A stretch of DNA of 64,000 nucleotides from a virus. The stretch's first letter is position 1, and each line of letters opens with the position of its first letter. Shown piece by piece: positions 9,728 to 16,784 of the stretch. The notes below the pieces were generated by a model, which worked only from the letters and a program-made list of their open reading frames with translations, had not been told where the DNA came from and made no database searches. The DNA is taken from IMG/VR virus record IMGVR_UViG_3300009506_000015, positions 1 through 64,000 of that record; one strand, written 5' to 3'. The translations under genes were made by a program, and so were the position numbers.

Positions 9728-10641
9728 TGACTTCCTCCAAAGTTGAATAGTGGTCCCATGATAGACTCAGTGTCGTAGTTACTTATGAGCAGCTCTTTCG
9801 TATCCTTGACGTAAGTACCAGGTTCATGTACGGTTCCGCACGTGTACGTTATATCGTATGGCCTGATGATGATACCTGGCCTTCCTTCATACAGACCTAT
9901 AATATCCGGGTGGTTGTTAATCGTCAGCAGCCACCTATTCTTGGCGGCAGCGTTCAGGTCGGCAAGATCGGAGTGATCCTGCCAGCTAAACTGCTCGTAA
10001 TAGTCGTTGCCACCTGCGACACCCCAATACGGCGGGTCTTGGAACACGAACGTGGACTCATTGTCATACCTGCGGCCAATCATTTCGTAGATATGCCGAA
10101 AATCCCTGTTGAACACCTGCACACCAGACAGCCTATCGTGGAACGCCTGTATCCTACCATATGGCAGGTCGAGATAGTGCCTTCCGGTATACCTTGCCGC
10201 CTCATACTTGTACGATGTAGACCTTGCCGCGTTCCTGCCAGTGAACGTCTGCTTCTGCGTCATCCAGAACGCGACTGCGGCTTCCACATCTGGTATCTCT
10301 ATCGGTTGCTTCAACCTGGCGACGTGCATATGGTACATGCGCTCCGAGTCGAAGATATAGCCATCACGAAAGAACGACAGGAATTCATCTGGTAAATCTC
10401 TGATGACTATAAAGAAGTTCACCAGCACATCATATTTATCGTTGAACCACTCCGATTCGCTTATGGCTTGCGGCTTAGCCAGCGAAACTGAAAGCATACC
10501 GCAGAACATATCCACGTATAGCTTGTGGGCGGGGAACATGTTCACCAGAAAGTCTGCCACCCTGCTCTTGCCACCAGCATACGGTACGATACTGTTAAGC
10601 GTTTTCCACTCGCTGATAATAGCTGTCTGATGCTCCGTCAT
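9724..10641 (-). CDS. D12-class N6-adenine DNA methyltransferase (Dam-like)
   Basis: 305 aa. SAM-binding motif I region is VPYAGGKSRVADFLVNMF (residues 19-36) followed by YVDMFCGMLSVSLAKP, and the catalytic motif IV is DPPY at 202-205 (FVFQDPPYWG), giving the order typical of the alpha (D12) group. It methylates adenine in DNA, plausibly protecting phage DNA from host restriction or marking replication. The start overlaps the end of the helicase gene by 47 nt. No downstream nuclease partner is seen, so this is an orphan methylase. Confidence 0.9.
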   Translation of the reverse strand: MTEHQTAIISEWKTLNSIVPYAGGKSRVADFLVNMFPAHKLYVDMFCGMLSVSLAKPQAISESEWFNDKYDVLVNFFIVIRDLPDEFLSFFRDGYIFDSERMYHMHVARLKQPIEIPDVEAAVAFWMTQKQTFTGRNAARSTSYKYEAARYTGRHYLDLPYGRIQAFHDRLSGVQVFNRDFRHIYEMIGRRYDNESTFVFQDPPYWGVAGGNDYYEQFSWQDHSDLADLNAAAKNRWLLTINNHPDIIGLYEGRPGIIIRPYDITYTCGTVHEPGTYVKDTKELLISNYDTESIMGPLFNFGGSQ

Positions 10642-11842
10642 AACCTAATGTAAACTCCCAGTCTAGCAGGTTGGCCTGGACATATGCCTTGGGCAACCTG
10701 TCCTTCTTGCACTTGCAGAACTCCGTGTCTGGCAGCGACCAATGTCTGCATATGATACCTATCTGGTCCGCCGCATGATACAGCCTGGCGCTACCGAACA
10801 GCGTCACTTCCCGTAGGTCGTGCTTCTTCTTGAACTCTTCCGACTTTTCCTTACTGAACTGTCCGAAACCTATGATGGTACACCCGTGGTTGCCAGCGAG
10901 CGTGGCTAGGCCGCTGCCTAACCGTGCGATTAACTGGTGTTCTGGCGTCCTGGTGTCCGACCCTTCCGGTACACGGATATAGTCATATATGACAACTTTA
11001 GGTTTGTGCCAGTACATTATCCTGTTGAGCGCGTCCACGTCGCCGTAGTTATAGTCATAGATAGGCATGTACCTATCTATCATGTCCACGTATGGGTACA
11101 CGCGTTCGTCCTTGGACCTGACCAGCCTGTCTGACATATGGGCAAGCGGCTTGAGCACGCCAACGGTAACTTCGTTAGGCGGCATTTCCGTACTCACGAA
11201 TAGGGTGTCGATACCACGCTCTATAAGCCTGGCGGCTATCGTGTATGCGAGCGTGGATTTGCCGTGGTTGCTTATACCGCCGAACAGAGCAAGTGCATTG
11301 TTCCATATGCCACCCTTCATGAACCTGTCCAGGTGCGGGATGCCGATCTGCCCGACGACGGTACGTAGTTCGCCCTTATAATGCGTGGACGCCCTGGGGT
11401 CGTAGGTTGTGTCCCTAGTCACGGCGTCCAATTCAGACATTATGGTCGGTAGCCACTGTGATATGTCACGTGGGTACTTTTTGCGCATCGTATTCATTTC
11501 GGCTACGATGACGTCTACGTCACGTAGCATTACTGCGGAACGGAGCGGGGCTACAAACGTGCCCCACTGGTCTGGCGGGTCTGGCTTCTTCCAGATATCT
11601 ATGAGTTCGTTCCATCGTTCTGGCTTAATGCCGTTCGTGCTGAACGACATCACGGTCAGGGGGTTGACATCCGCTCCCTGCATCCTTAACTTTATTGCCG
11701 CTTCCACCGTCGAAGCGTACAATGGGTCCGAAAACCATCTACGTGACACACCGCGCAGTATCAGGTCGTCTACGATTGTTGGGTTTGCTGCGATATGTCG
11801 GATGATTGACTGCTCTGCTGAGAGATTCCTAGCCGGGTCCAT
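10595..11842 (-). CDS. DnaB-like replicative helicase (RecA-fold ATPase)
   Basis: 415 aa. Residues 7-70 resemble the DnaB N-terminal domain (LSAEQSIIRHIAANP, LYASTVEAAIKL). Walker A is GGISNHGKST (188-197), preceded by LDRFMKGGIW as in DnaB; FVSTEMP follows, Walker B is VVIYDYI with Asp287, and the next motif is IIGFGQFSKEKSEE. The Walker A carries Asn-His where DnaB usually has small residues. Likely role: hexameric fork helicase for phage replication. The first 73 nt overlap the upstream gene in another frame, which may supply a loader. Confidence 0.85.
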   Translation of the reverse strand: MDPARNLSAEQSIIRHIAANPTIVDDLILRGVSRRWFSDPLYASTVEAAIKLRMQGADVNPLTVMSFSTNGIKPERWNELIDIWKKPDPPDQWGTFVAPLRSAVMLRDVDVIVAEMNTMRKKYPRDISQWLPTIMSELDAVTRDTTYDPRASTHYKGELRTVVGQIGIPHLDRFMKGGIWNNALALFGGISNHGKSTLAYTIAARLIERGIDTLFVSTEMPPNEVTVGVLKPLAHMSDRLVRSKDERVYPYVDMIDRYMPIYDYNYGDVDALNRIMYWHKPKVVIYDYIRVPEGSDTRTPEHQLIARLGSGLATLAGNHGCTIIGFGQFSKEKSEEFKKKHDLREVTLFGSARLYHAADQIGIICRHWSLPDTEFCKCKKDRLPKAYVQANLLDWEFTLGYDGASDSYYQRVENA

Positions 11843-12315
11843 AGTGTTTTTGAAACCTCGTATTTAATGTCACCTATGATATCCTTTAGCCAATCTTCGT
11901 TCTTCCGTGGATCATCCCGTAGGTAGATACCGTCCCATGCGCCACACTTTATGGCCTGTTCGCCGTACCTGCGCACCCACTTGTCGTAGTCTGCGCTGTA
12001 TATCTCTGGAGGGTCTGGTGGTCTTAGGAACCGTTCCATGAGCGGAGGCTCGCCCCATGAATATAGTATCTCCATCCCGTCGATAGGAAGCCTGGGCAGC
12101 TTGTTCTCCTCGTACCCAAACTCCCAATACCTACCGCCAACGATGGCGTCTAGTGCTGCAATGATAGCGTCTGGATCGTACTTCATTTCGTGTATGAGGA
12201 CACGTGCGGCTTTCATATGCCTGCCACGAAAGTCTGCGAGTGTCCACTTGCGATTAGCGACGTTGTTCACGAACCAGTGAGCCAGTTCGTATGTCGGGCC
12301 TGATGCTTTAGGCAT
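11770..12315 (-). CDS. unknown protein upstream of helicase (possible loader/accessory)
   Basis: 181 aa. The N-terminal part is helical and basic, with aromatic residues (YELAHWFVNNVANRKWTL, ARVLIHEMKYDPDAIIAALDAI); the C-terminus is a low-complexity Gln/Ser tail (residues about 164-181) encoded in the 73-nt overlap with the helicase gene. Its position just before a DnaB-like helicase suggests a helicase-loading or primosome accessory role, but no ATPase or zinc motif supports this. Confidence 0.6.
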   Translation of the reverse strand: MPKASGPTYELAHWFVNNVANRKWTLADFRGRHMKAARVLIHEMKYDPDAIIAALDAIVGGRYWEFGYEENKLPRLPIDGMEILYSWGEPPLMERFLRPPDPPEIYSADYDKWVRRYGEQAIKCGAWDGIYLRDDPRKNEDWLKDIIGDIKYEVSKTLWTRLGISQQSSQSSDISQQTQQS

Positions 12316-12490
12316 ATTCCTCCCAGTCTTCGGTGTACATCCAGTATTCTACGTCTGTGAGTAGAGCGTTGTCCTGGGGCTTATCGACTATGCGGATAAG
12401 TATATATTTCCTTAGAGTCGATATCCACAGGACAACGCCCAAGATGCGCGGGTCTTTCCGGTTGTGTACTTTAGACCCTACGTGTATCAT
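12308..12490 (-). CDS. small unknown protein at head of the replication operon
   Basis: 60 aa, basic N-terminus and aromatic/acidic C-terminus. Its ATG at 12490 overlaps the E1-like stop codon (TAATG) and also overlaps the -10 box of the promoter at 12489-12517. The full frame can therefore only be read from mRNA coming through the upstream ubiquitin-like operon, or from a later start. Its end overlaps the next gene. Coding status is moderately supported by spacing. Confidence 0.5.
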   Translation of the reverse strand: MIHVGSKVHNRKDPRILGVVLWISTLRKYILIRIVDKPQDNALLTDVEYWMYTEDWEEYA

Positions 12491-12517
12491 TATAACATAT
12501 CCGGCGGAATCTGTAAA
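12489..12517 (-). promoter_or_regulatory. phage promoter P1 (TTTACA-N17-TATAAT), replication operon
   Basis: Read on the minus strand: -35 TTTACA, 17-nt spacer GATTCCGCCGGATATGT, -10 TATAAT with extended TGT. One of seven near-identical promoters with GCC in the spacer. It lies inside the last codons of the E1-like gene. Confidence 0.8.
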
Positions 12518-13179
12518 TCAATTTGTGCTAGCCACCCTAGCATGTCAAACTTGATATGATACGGAACGGGTTCACCGTTGATCGCGGCGACAACTTCTCG
12601 CGCCGCCAGCGATGCTAGGAACATCCCGTTGTACGCCACCGAGCGCATCGAGCATGGAATCTCCATAGGGTGGTCGTCCAGTATCGAGCTTGTGTATGCC
12701 TCTGACGTGAGCGTTGGTGGCGTGACATGATACAGTTCCACCACGTTGCTGCCCATGCGGCAGTCAAAGTAGTATTCCCACCAGTTCGATGCCGCCAGCG
12801 TCTTGGCTATCGCTTCGCGTGATTCGTGAGAGTCCACGGCGGATACGACTATGACATCATCGTTGAAGTTGTAGAACTCTTCTTCGGTCCCGTTCCACCT
12901 GAACGCGCCCGGTACTATGGATACGTCGTCCACGAACTCGAGCACGTTCTTGACGATGGCTGTGACCTTCTTGTCGGGAACATCACTTGGCTTGTAGAAC
13001 TGTGGCTCGATGTTCTCCGGCGACACTATGTCGTCGTCGTACACGTTGATCGTGCCAACGCCCAGCTTGGCGAGCAGGTACACCAGATTGCTGCCAACGG
13101 CACCAGAGCCAACCACGACTACAATCCTGCTTTTCAGGATATCGTGATCGACAAGATCGTCCGAGCGTGACCTATCCAT
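12490..13179 (-). CDS. ThiF/MoeB-family E1-like ubiquitin-activating enzyme
   Basis: 229 aa. The Rossmann nucleotide loop is GSGAVGS (24-30, in VVVVGSGAVGSNLVYLLAKLG). The E1 signature region reads YDDDIVSPENIEPQ (47-60), where typical family members have D-x-D-x-V-x-x-x-N-x-x-R-Q; Pro59 replaces the usual Arg. Asp116 (SAVDSHESR) fits the Mg-ATP aspartate, and Cys176 in IPCSMRS is the best candidate catalytic cysteine. It would adenylate the C-terminus of the ubiquitin-like protein encoded three genes upstream and pass it as a thioester. The start overlaps the JAMM stop. Short single-domain form, as in prokaryotic Ubl systems. Confidence 0.85.
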   Translation of the reverse strand: MDRSRSDDLVDHDILKSRIVVVVGSGAVGSNLVYLLAKLGVGTINVYDDDIVSPENIEPQFYKPSDVPDKKVTAIVKNVLEFVDDVSIVPGAFRWNGTEEEFYNFNDDVIVVSAVDSHESREAIAKTLAASNWWEYYFDCRMGSNVVELYHVTPPTLTSEAYTSSILDDHPMEIPCSMRSVAYNGMFLASLAAREVVAAINGEPVPYHIKFDMLGWLAQIDLQIPPDML

Positions 13180-14116
13180 ACGCCGACTCCATCACGCTGT
13201 AGAGCGCGTCATAGCACTTGTCGCACAGCGCCAGGTCGGGCATACCGTCTATACCTGGCACGATGTTGACATGCCCCTCGATATCACCGGCGCAGGTGAA
13301 GCACTTCATTTCACCTACGTGCGCACACTCCAGGCAGATAGGCGGGGTCGCGCTGTCCAGACAGTTCTCGCACACTTCGGCAGCACACAGGCCGCATGTA
13401 CGCAGTCTGCCAACTTCGTGGCACAGCTCGCACACACCGTAGTTCATTACTCTATCGTAGCCATGCAGGTGTGGCCGATGCACCGAGCCGTTCTTCGGAG
13501 ACTTGAACTTGTCATAAAGTGGCTGGTTGACTCCGTACTCCAGCGTGACATTCAAGTCTTCGTAGCTGCCCAGCGTGTCGCGCCTGGCGATCACGATATC
13601 GGACCCGAACTCGATAGACACCGTGGTTGCGTCTTCAGACTGCTGCATCTTCAGCGCGTCTTCTATGGCGTCCAGGTCAGTACCGGACCAGAACGCCGAC
13701 ATGGGATGTCTGTGGACCCAGGCGAAGCGATACTCGTCCAGGTCGTAGCCATCATCCATAGCGAGCATGACTGCCTGAGCGTAGTGCATAGCAGTAAGCT
13801 CCGTCGTGGCATGGGAGTCGTTTTCGTGTTCGCTGAGTACGTACAGCCTAACGACGTGCATATCGCCACTTTCGGTTTCCCTATACAGCCCGTAACCGGA
13901 CCACTCCAGGGATGTCGCATGGTTCAGGACCAGCGCTCGAACAGTCACTTCGCTGTCTAGGTGGATAGTATGGATGGTTGGCAACTGGTCCTTACGTGGC
14001 TTGAGCGGTAGTTGGTGGAATTGTTTCACTACGGGTGGCGTAGAACTTTGCCTGTACCCCTGCGTCACGCTCCGGTTCCTATGCTTCTTCTTGAACAGTT
14101 TATCCATCAGTCGCAT
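13172..14116 (-). CDS. JAMM/MPN (JAB) deubiquitinase-like protease with C-terminal cross-brace zinc domain
   Basis: 314 aa. The JAMM centre comprises Glu71 (EWSGYG), His135-x-His137-Pro (VHRHP), Ser144 and Asp147 (FWSGTD). There are six residues between His137 and Ser144 where seven is usual. A basic leader (1-45) precedes it. Residues 229-264 carry eight cysteines as C-x2-C-x8-C-x2-C-x4-C-x2-C-x8-C-x2-C, a RING/FYVE-like cross-brace spacing, and four more follow (C272, C275, C298, C301). Expected role: processing the ubiquitin-like C-terminus or removing it from targets; the zinc part could bind targets or the E2. The start at 14116 has GAGGTG before it. Confidence 0.85.
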   Translation of the reverse strand: MRLMDKLFKKKHRNRSVTQGYRQSSTPPVVKQFHQLPLKPRKDQLPTIHTIHLDSEVTVRALVLNHATSLEWSGYGLYRETESGDMHVVRLYVLSEHENDSHATTELTAMHYAQAVMLAMDDGYDLDEYRFAWVHRHPMSAFWSGTDLDAIEDALKMQQSEDATTVSIEFGSDIVIARRDTLGSYEDLNVTLEYGVNQPLYDKFKSPKNGSVHRPHLHGYDRVMNYGVCELCHEVGRLRTCGLCAAEVCENCLDSATPPICLECAHVGEMKCFTCAGDIEGHVNIVPGIDGMPDLALCDKCYDALYSVMESAYG

Positions 14117-14765
14117 GTATCACCTCGTGCAGTCTACACCTGCCACCCATATGGCAGTAGCTACTCGGGCAGGTACGCGGGATGTGGACGTTACAGTAGT
14201 AGCCGAACGTCCTGGCGCACCTGTACCCGATCTCCTCGGACAAACATGATGGGCATAGCTTACGCCCACAGAACTCGCAATGATGGTACGAGCGCGGGGC
14301 GTACCATTCGCCCTTGTGCGATGGGCACTCCTCCGCGTCCGGGTTATACTTTGAGTTGGTCCACCAGCCTTCGTATGCCCCAGGAATGTAGATACTGCGC
14401 AGGAAATCGACGGACATGCCGTACAAAGCGACTATGTCGCCCTCTCTTAGCAGCACGTCGAACCCGTCTTTCGTGTTGCCCATGCATGGGTGGCCCATAT
14501 GCACGTGCGGGTGCGGCTGGCCGCGCATGACCACGCCGCCCTTGACCCTCCTGCCGGTGAACTCAAGTTCGTACTTGCCGAAGTTAAAGTCATCCAGCTC
14601 CGGCGCTATGATATCGTCGGTAGTAACAATGGCGCTGCCTACCTTTACCTTCCACACCCTGCCATCCCATTCGGTTTCATAGTATCCGCCAGAACCTCTG
14701 GGCGCTCTGCTCATAGCTTTCTTGAACACGCCCGTGTATATCAGATTTGGTACGTCTGTTATCAT
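14100..14765 (-). CDS. E2-like (UBC-fold) conjugating enzyme with C-terminal zinc domain
   Basis: 221 aa from the ATG at 14765, preceded by GGAGAG; a TTG 18 nt upstream lacks a ribosome site. The hallmark is HPHVHMGHPCMG (85-96), matching the prokaryotic E2 pattern HPH-x(n)-G-x-x-C-(L/M)-G, with Cys94 as the predicted thioester cysteine; beta strands precede it (KYELEFTGRRVKGGVVMRG). Residues 147-210 are a Cys/His-rich zinc module (CEFCGRKLCPSCL) resembling that of the adjacent JAMM protein. Predicted to accept the ubiquitin-like protein from the E1-like enzyme. Without the genomic context the E2 call would be weaker. Confidence 0.75.
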   Translation of the reverse strand: MITDVPNLIYTGVFKKAMSRAPRGSGGYYETEWDGRVWKVKVGSAIVTTDDIIAPELDDFNFGKYELEFTGRRVKGGVVMRGQPHPHVHMGHPCMGNTKDGFDVLLREGDIVALYGMSVDFLRSIYIPGAYEGWWTNSKYNPDAEECPSHKGEWYAPRSYHHCEFCGRKLCPSCLSEEIGYRCARTFGYYCNVHIPRTCPSSYCHMGGRCRLHEVIHATDG

Positions 14766-14774
14766 TATGCTCTC

Positions 14775-14813
14775 CAAACACAAAAGCCGGGGGGACGTGG
14801 CAATCCCCCCGGC
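14775..14813 (-). terminator. Rho-independent terminator between Ubl and E2-like genes
   Basis: Minus strand: stem GCCGGGGGGA / TCCCCCCGGC (10 bp, 8-nt loop) followed by TTTTGTGTTT. It lies in the 63-nt gap after the Ubl stop, so it should reduce read-through into E2, JAMM and E1 and give excess Ubl. Confidence 0.75.
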
Positions 14814-14828
14814 ACAAGATGTAGACCG

Positions 14829-15188
14829 TCAAGCTCCCTTGACGGTGCCACTAAAGACGAGAACCTGACCGGGAGCTACGTGATCCATTTCCTCTGCGTA
14901 GCTGCCGTTCATGATCACCTGCATTGCCTCGGCGTCTTCCCTGCCCATAGATACGAGCCGCTTGCGCAGCGTCCCTACGGTTTCATCGTGGGCGACCTCC
15001 ACGGTCATCGGTCTGCCGTTGTGGAACATCACCCTCACCGAGCCAGCAGGGACCGTCAGGTCTACCATTTCTGGCTCATCATCAAAGTCATCCTCGATCT
15101 CGTCGTCGTCATCGAAGATGGCGTAGATTTCTTCGTCATCGAAATCATCGTCTTCCTCGAGTGGCGGCCTCTCATTCCAGTCTGTCAC
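14829..15188 (-). CDS. ubiquitin-like protein with acidic N-terminal tail
   Basis: 119 aa, GTG start at 15188 with GGAGGTGA six bases upstream. Residues 1-42 are strongly acidic and probably disordered. Residues 43-119 read as a beta-grasp: two strands (VDLTVPAGSVRVMF, NGRPMTVEVAHDETV), helix TLRKRLVSMGREDAEAMQ, strand VIMNGSY, then EEMDHVAPGQVLVFSGTVKGA, like ubiquitin's last strand. It ends VKGA rather than GG, so either Gly118 after removal of Ala119 or a non-canonical end is used. It is the first gene after promoter P2, ahead of E2, JAMM and E1. Confidence 0.75.
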   Translation of the reverse strand: MTDWNERPPLEEDDDFDDEEIYAIFDDDDEIEDDFDDEPEMVDLTVPAGSVRVMFHNGRPMTVEVAHDETVGTLRKRLVSMGREDAEAMQVIMNGSYAEEMDHVAPGQVLVFSGTVKGA

Positions 15189-15221
15189 GATGCATCACCT
15201 CCATTTTTAATGTGCTACAAG

Positions 15222-15250
15222 ATTATAACATTTGCGGCTGGAAGTGTAAA
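15222..15250 (-). promoter_or_regulatory. phage promoter P2, ubiquitin-like operon
   Basis: -35 TTTACA, spacer CTTCCAGCCGCAAATGT (17), extended -10 TGT-TATAAT on the minus strand. It starts exactly where the upstream gene stops. Confidence 0.85.
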
Positions 15251-15616
15251 TCAAGATTTCCGCGCCACCTTTAGCACATAGTCGGTAGGTTCTCGTATCC
15301 TATCCGACATGGTAGTGTAGTGCCAGATTCCCTGAGAAAACAAGACGCCCTTGCTGTTGATGACGTGCTGACCATGCGGCCCTCGTCTGTTGACACGATA
15401 TTTGGGCGGGATAGATATCTGGTGTACTTCCGCCATATACCCCGCTACTACATACTCGACGTACCAACCATATGGCCTGATGGCGGCACGGACGTAGAAC
15501 AAACCATACGAGTCCGGCAGCCACCTTGTGAGCTTATACAGTACGTCCAGCCACCTGGACCTGCTACTATCGGGCCAGATGGCTGTCCGTACCGCAAGGA
15601 CTATCGACCTATGCAC
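15251..15616 (-). CDS. unknown basic protein
   Basis: 121 aa, GTG start at 15616 with AGAGGAA upstream, overlapping the previous stop. Basic and aromatic (WLDVLYKLTRWLPDSYG, YGWYVEYVVAGYMAEV). No zinc, signal or ATPase motif. Last gene of the operon running down from P3; P2 begins right after its stop. No family recognised. Confidence 0.55.
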   Translation of the reverse strand: MHRSIVLAVRTAIWPDSSRSRWLDVLYKLTRWLPDSYGLFYVRAAIRPYGWYVEYVVAGYMAEVHQISIPPKYRVNRRGPHGQHVINSKGVLFSQGIWHYTTMSDRIREPTDYVLKVARKS

Positions 15617-15830
15617 CGCCTTCCTCTTTCTTGTCCAGCATCCGCCAGCCAGTAGCTCCGGGCGGATATATCAGGTCGAAGCTCGGTTGTTCTTCACTGT
15701 ACTCGGTGTTCACAACCCTGACGATGATAGGTCCAGGCTCGAACAGTAGGTCTACGCTGCTCTGCCCATTGACGTTGACGCCCGTGAGCGTCTTTCCTAG
15801 AACCTTGGCTATCCACGCATCCCAGTCCAT
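15609..15830 (-). CDS. small unknown protein
   Basis: 73 aa. The ATG at 15830 follows the upstream stop as TAA-c-ATG with GGGGGT ahead; in-frame ATGs further upstream lie inside that gene. Mixed alpha/beta (WIAKVLGKTLTGVNVNG, PIIVRVVNTEYSEEQPSFDLIYPPG). Overlaps the following gene by 8 nt. Function unknown. Confidence 0.55.
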   Translation of the reverse strand: MDWDAWIAKVLGKTLTGVNVNGQSSVDLLFEPGPIIVRVVNTEYSEEQPSFDLIYPPGATGWRMLDKKEEGGA

Positions 15831-15831
15831 G

Positions 15832-16503
15832 TTACCCCCAGACAAACCACCGGGTAACGATGGGTGGTTCTTGCGGTTCGGCGCAACCGATAGCCGCCAG
15901 GACGTAGAACTTTTTGTCATCAGTGCGGGCGAGCCGCTGCGCCTCGCGCATTGCTGCGCCTGCGCTATCATGCCTGACAGTGGACGCCAGCGTCCTTTGG
16001 TCACTGGATACCACGTAGAACTCCGGCTTGCCTATTTGGCCTATTTGGTCGGCCAGATATCGCACTATCTTGTCGTCCAGGCGGTCGTATGCAGGTGGCG
16101 GCGGTACAACCTCTGCCCAGTCATAGTTGTTGACCATTTCCGACCGGGAAATGGTCGTCCCGGTCACGGTATCGACAAGCCCGCTGACCGAGTTGTAGTA
16201 TACCAGCGTGGCTTTCCTGTGGTCGCCAGTGTTCTTGGCGATCCAGTAGTATTCGCCCATCACAGGCGGGTGGCCGCTGTGCCACCCGTAGTTGTGCCGA
16301 TACTTGAACTTCGGTTCGTCCATGTCTGGCGTGAGCGGACCCTTGTGCATCATGTCGGGGACCAGCTCGGGTGCTAGCCGCGCACCCGATGGGCCGCGCA
16401 GCATATGGTCGTCGTTGGTGTACCAATACACGGCGTCTTCCGTGCCTGGACGCCGTATCCAGTAGAACCCGCTCTCCACGGGTTCGCCTCTAATCCATTC
16501 CAT
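15832..16503 (-). CDS. unknown protein with duplicated GxYWI module
   Basis: 223 aa. Two related segments, SGFYWIRRPGTEDAVYW near the N-terminus and MGEYYWIAKNTGDHRKATLVYY near residue 83, resemble GYYWIRYG and GYYWVKAS in the next two genes upstream. It therefore belongs to a local family of small beta modules of the kind often found in phage accessory genes. Function unknown; the C-terminal third is a charged helix. Confidence 0.6.
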   Translation of the reverse strand: MEWIRGEPVESGFYWIRRPGTEDAVYWYTNDDHMLRGPSGARLAPELVPDMMHKGPLTPDMDEPKFKYRHNYGWHSGHPPVMGEYYWIAKNTGDHRKATLVYYNSVSGLVDTVTGTTISRSEMVNNYDWAEVVPPPPAYDRLDDKIVRYLADQIGQIGKPEFYVVSSDQRTLASTVRHDSAGAAMREAQRLARTDDKKFYVLAAIGCAEPQEPPIVTRWFVWG

Positions 16504-16505
16504 GT

Positions 16506-16784
16506 TTATCCTCCGTTTTCGTAGATATCCAGCACCGAATATTCCTTGCGCACTGGTTCTGTATCAGCCAGCGTCCTATCCGGTTCTGGGATTGGCCCCA
16601 TCCACTCGAAGTGCTCGGAGCCTAGGAAGTCAACAACGCCATCGTAAGAACGGTCATCGCCATGTATCCAGATATTCCCCTGAGACAGCAGGACAAGCTC
16701 CCGCATGTCCAGATGGTTCCCATACCGTATCCAGTAGTAGCCTTCCTGGTCGATTGATACTAGCTTCCCGTCATTCCAGACCAT
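16506..16784 (-). CDS. unknown protein with GYYWIR module
   Basis: 92 aa from the ATG at 16784, which overlaps the upstream stop in GGAATGA; longer in-frame starts lie inside that gene. One copy of the local module (QEGYYWIRYGNHLDMRELVLL), then FEWMGPIPEPD, a motif like the GPL-x-PD segments in its two neighbours. Clearly paralogous to both neighbours; function unknown. Confidence 0.55.
   Translation of the reverse strand: MVWNDGKLVSIDQEGYYWIRYGNHLDMRELVLLSQGNIWIHGDDRSYDGVVDFLGSEHFEWMGPIPEPDRTLADTEPVRKEYSVLDIYENGG

Noticed and set aside
9826-10395. Plus-strand 189-aa frame opposite the methylase gene
   Set aside because: Shadow of a clearly identified methylase; no ribosome site.
12490-15188. 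Thiamine or molybdopterin sulfur-carrier module (ThiF-ThiS type)
   Set aside because: Presence of E2-like and JAMM genes and absence of cofactor biosynthesis genes favour protein conjugation.
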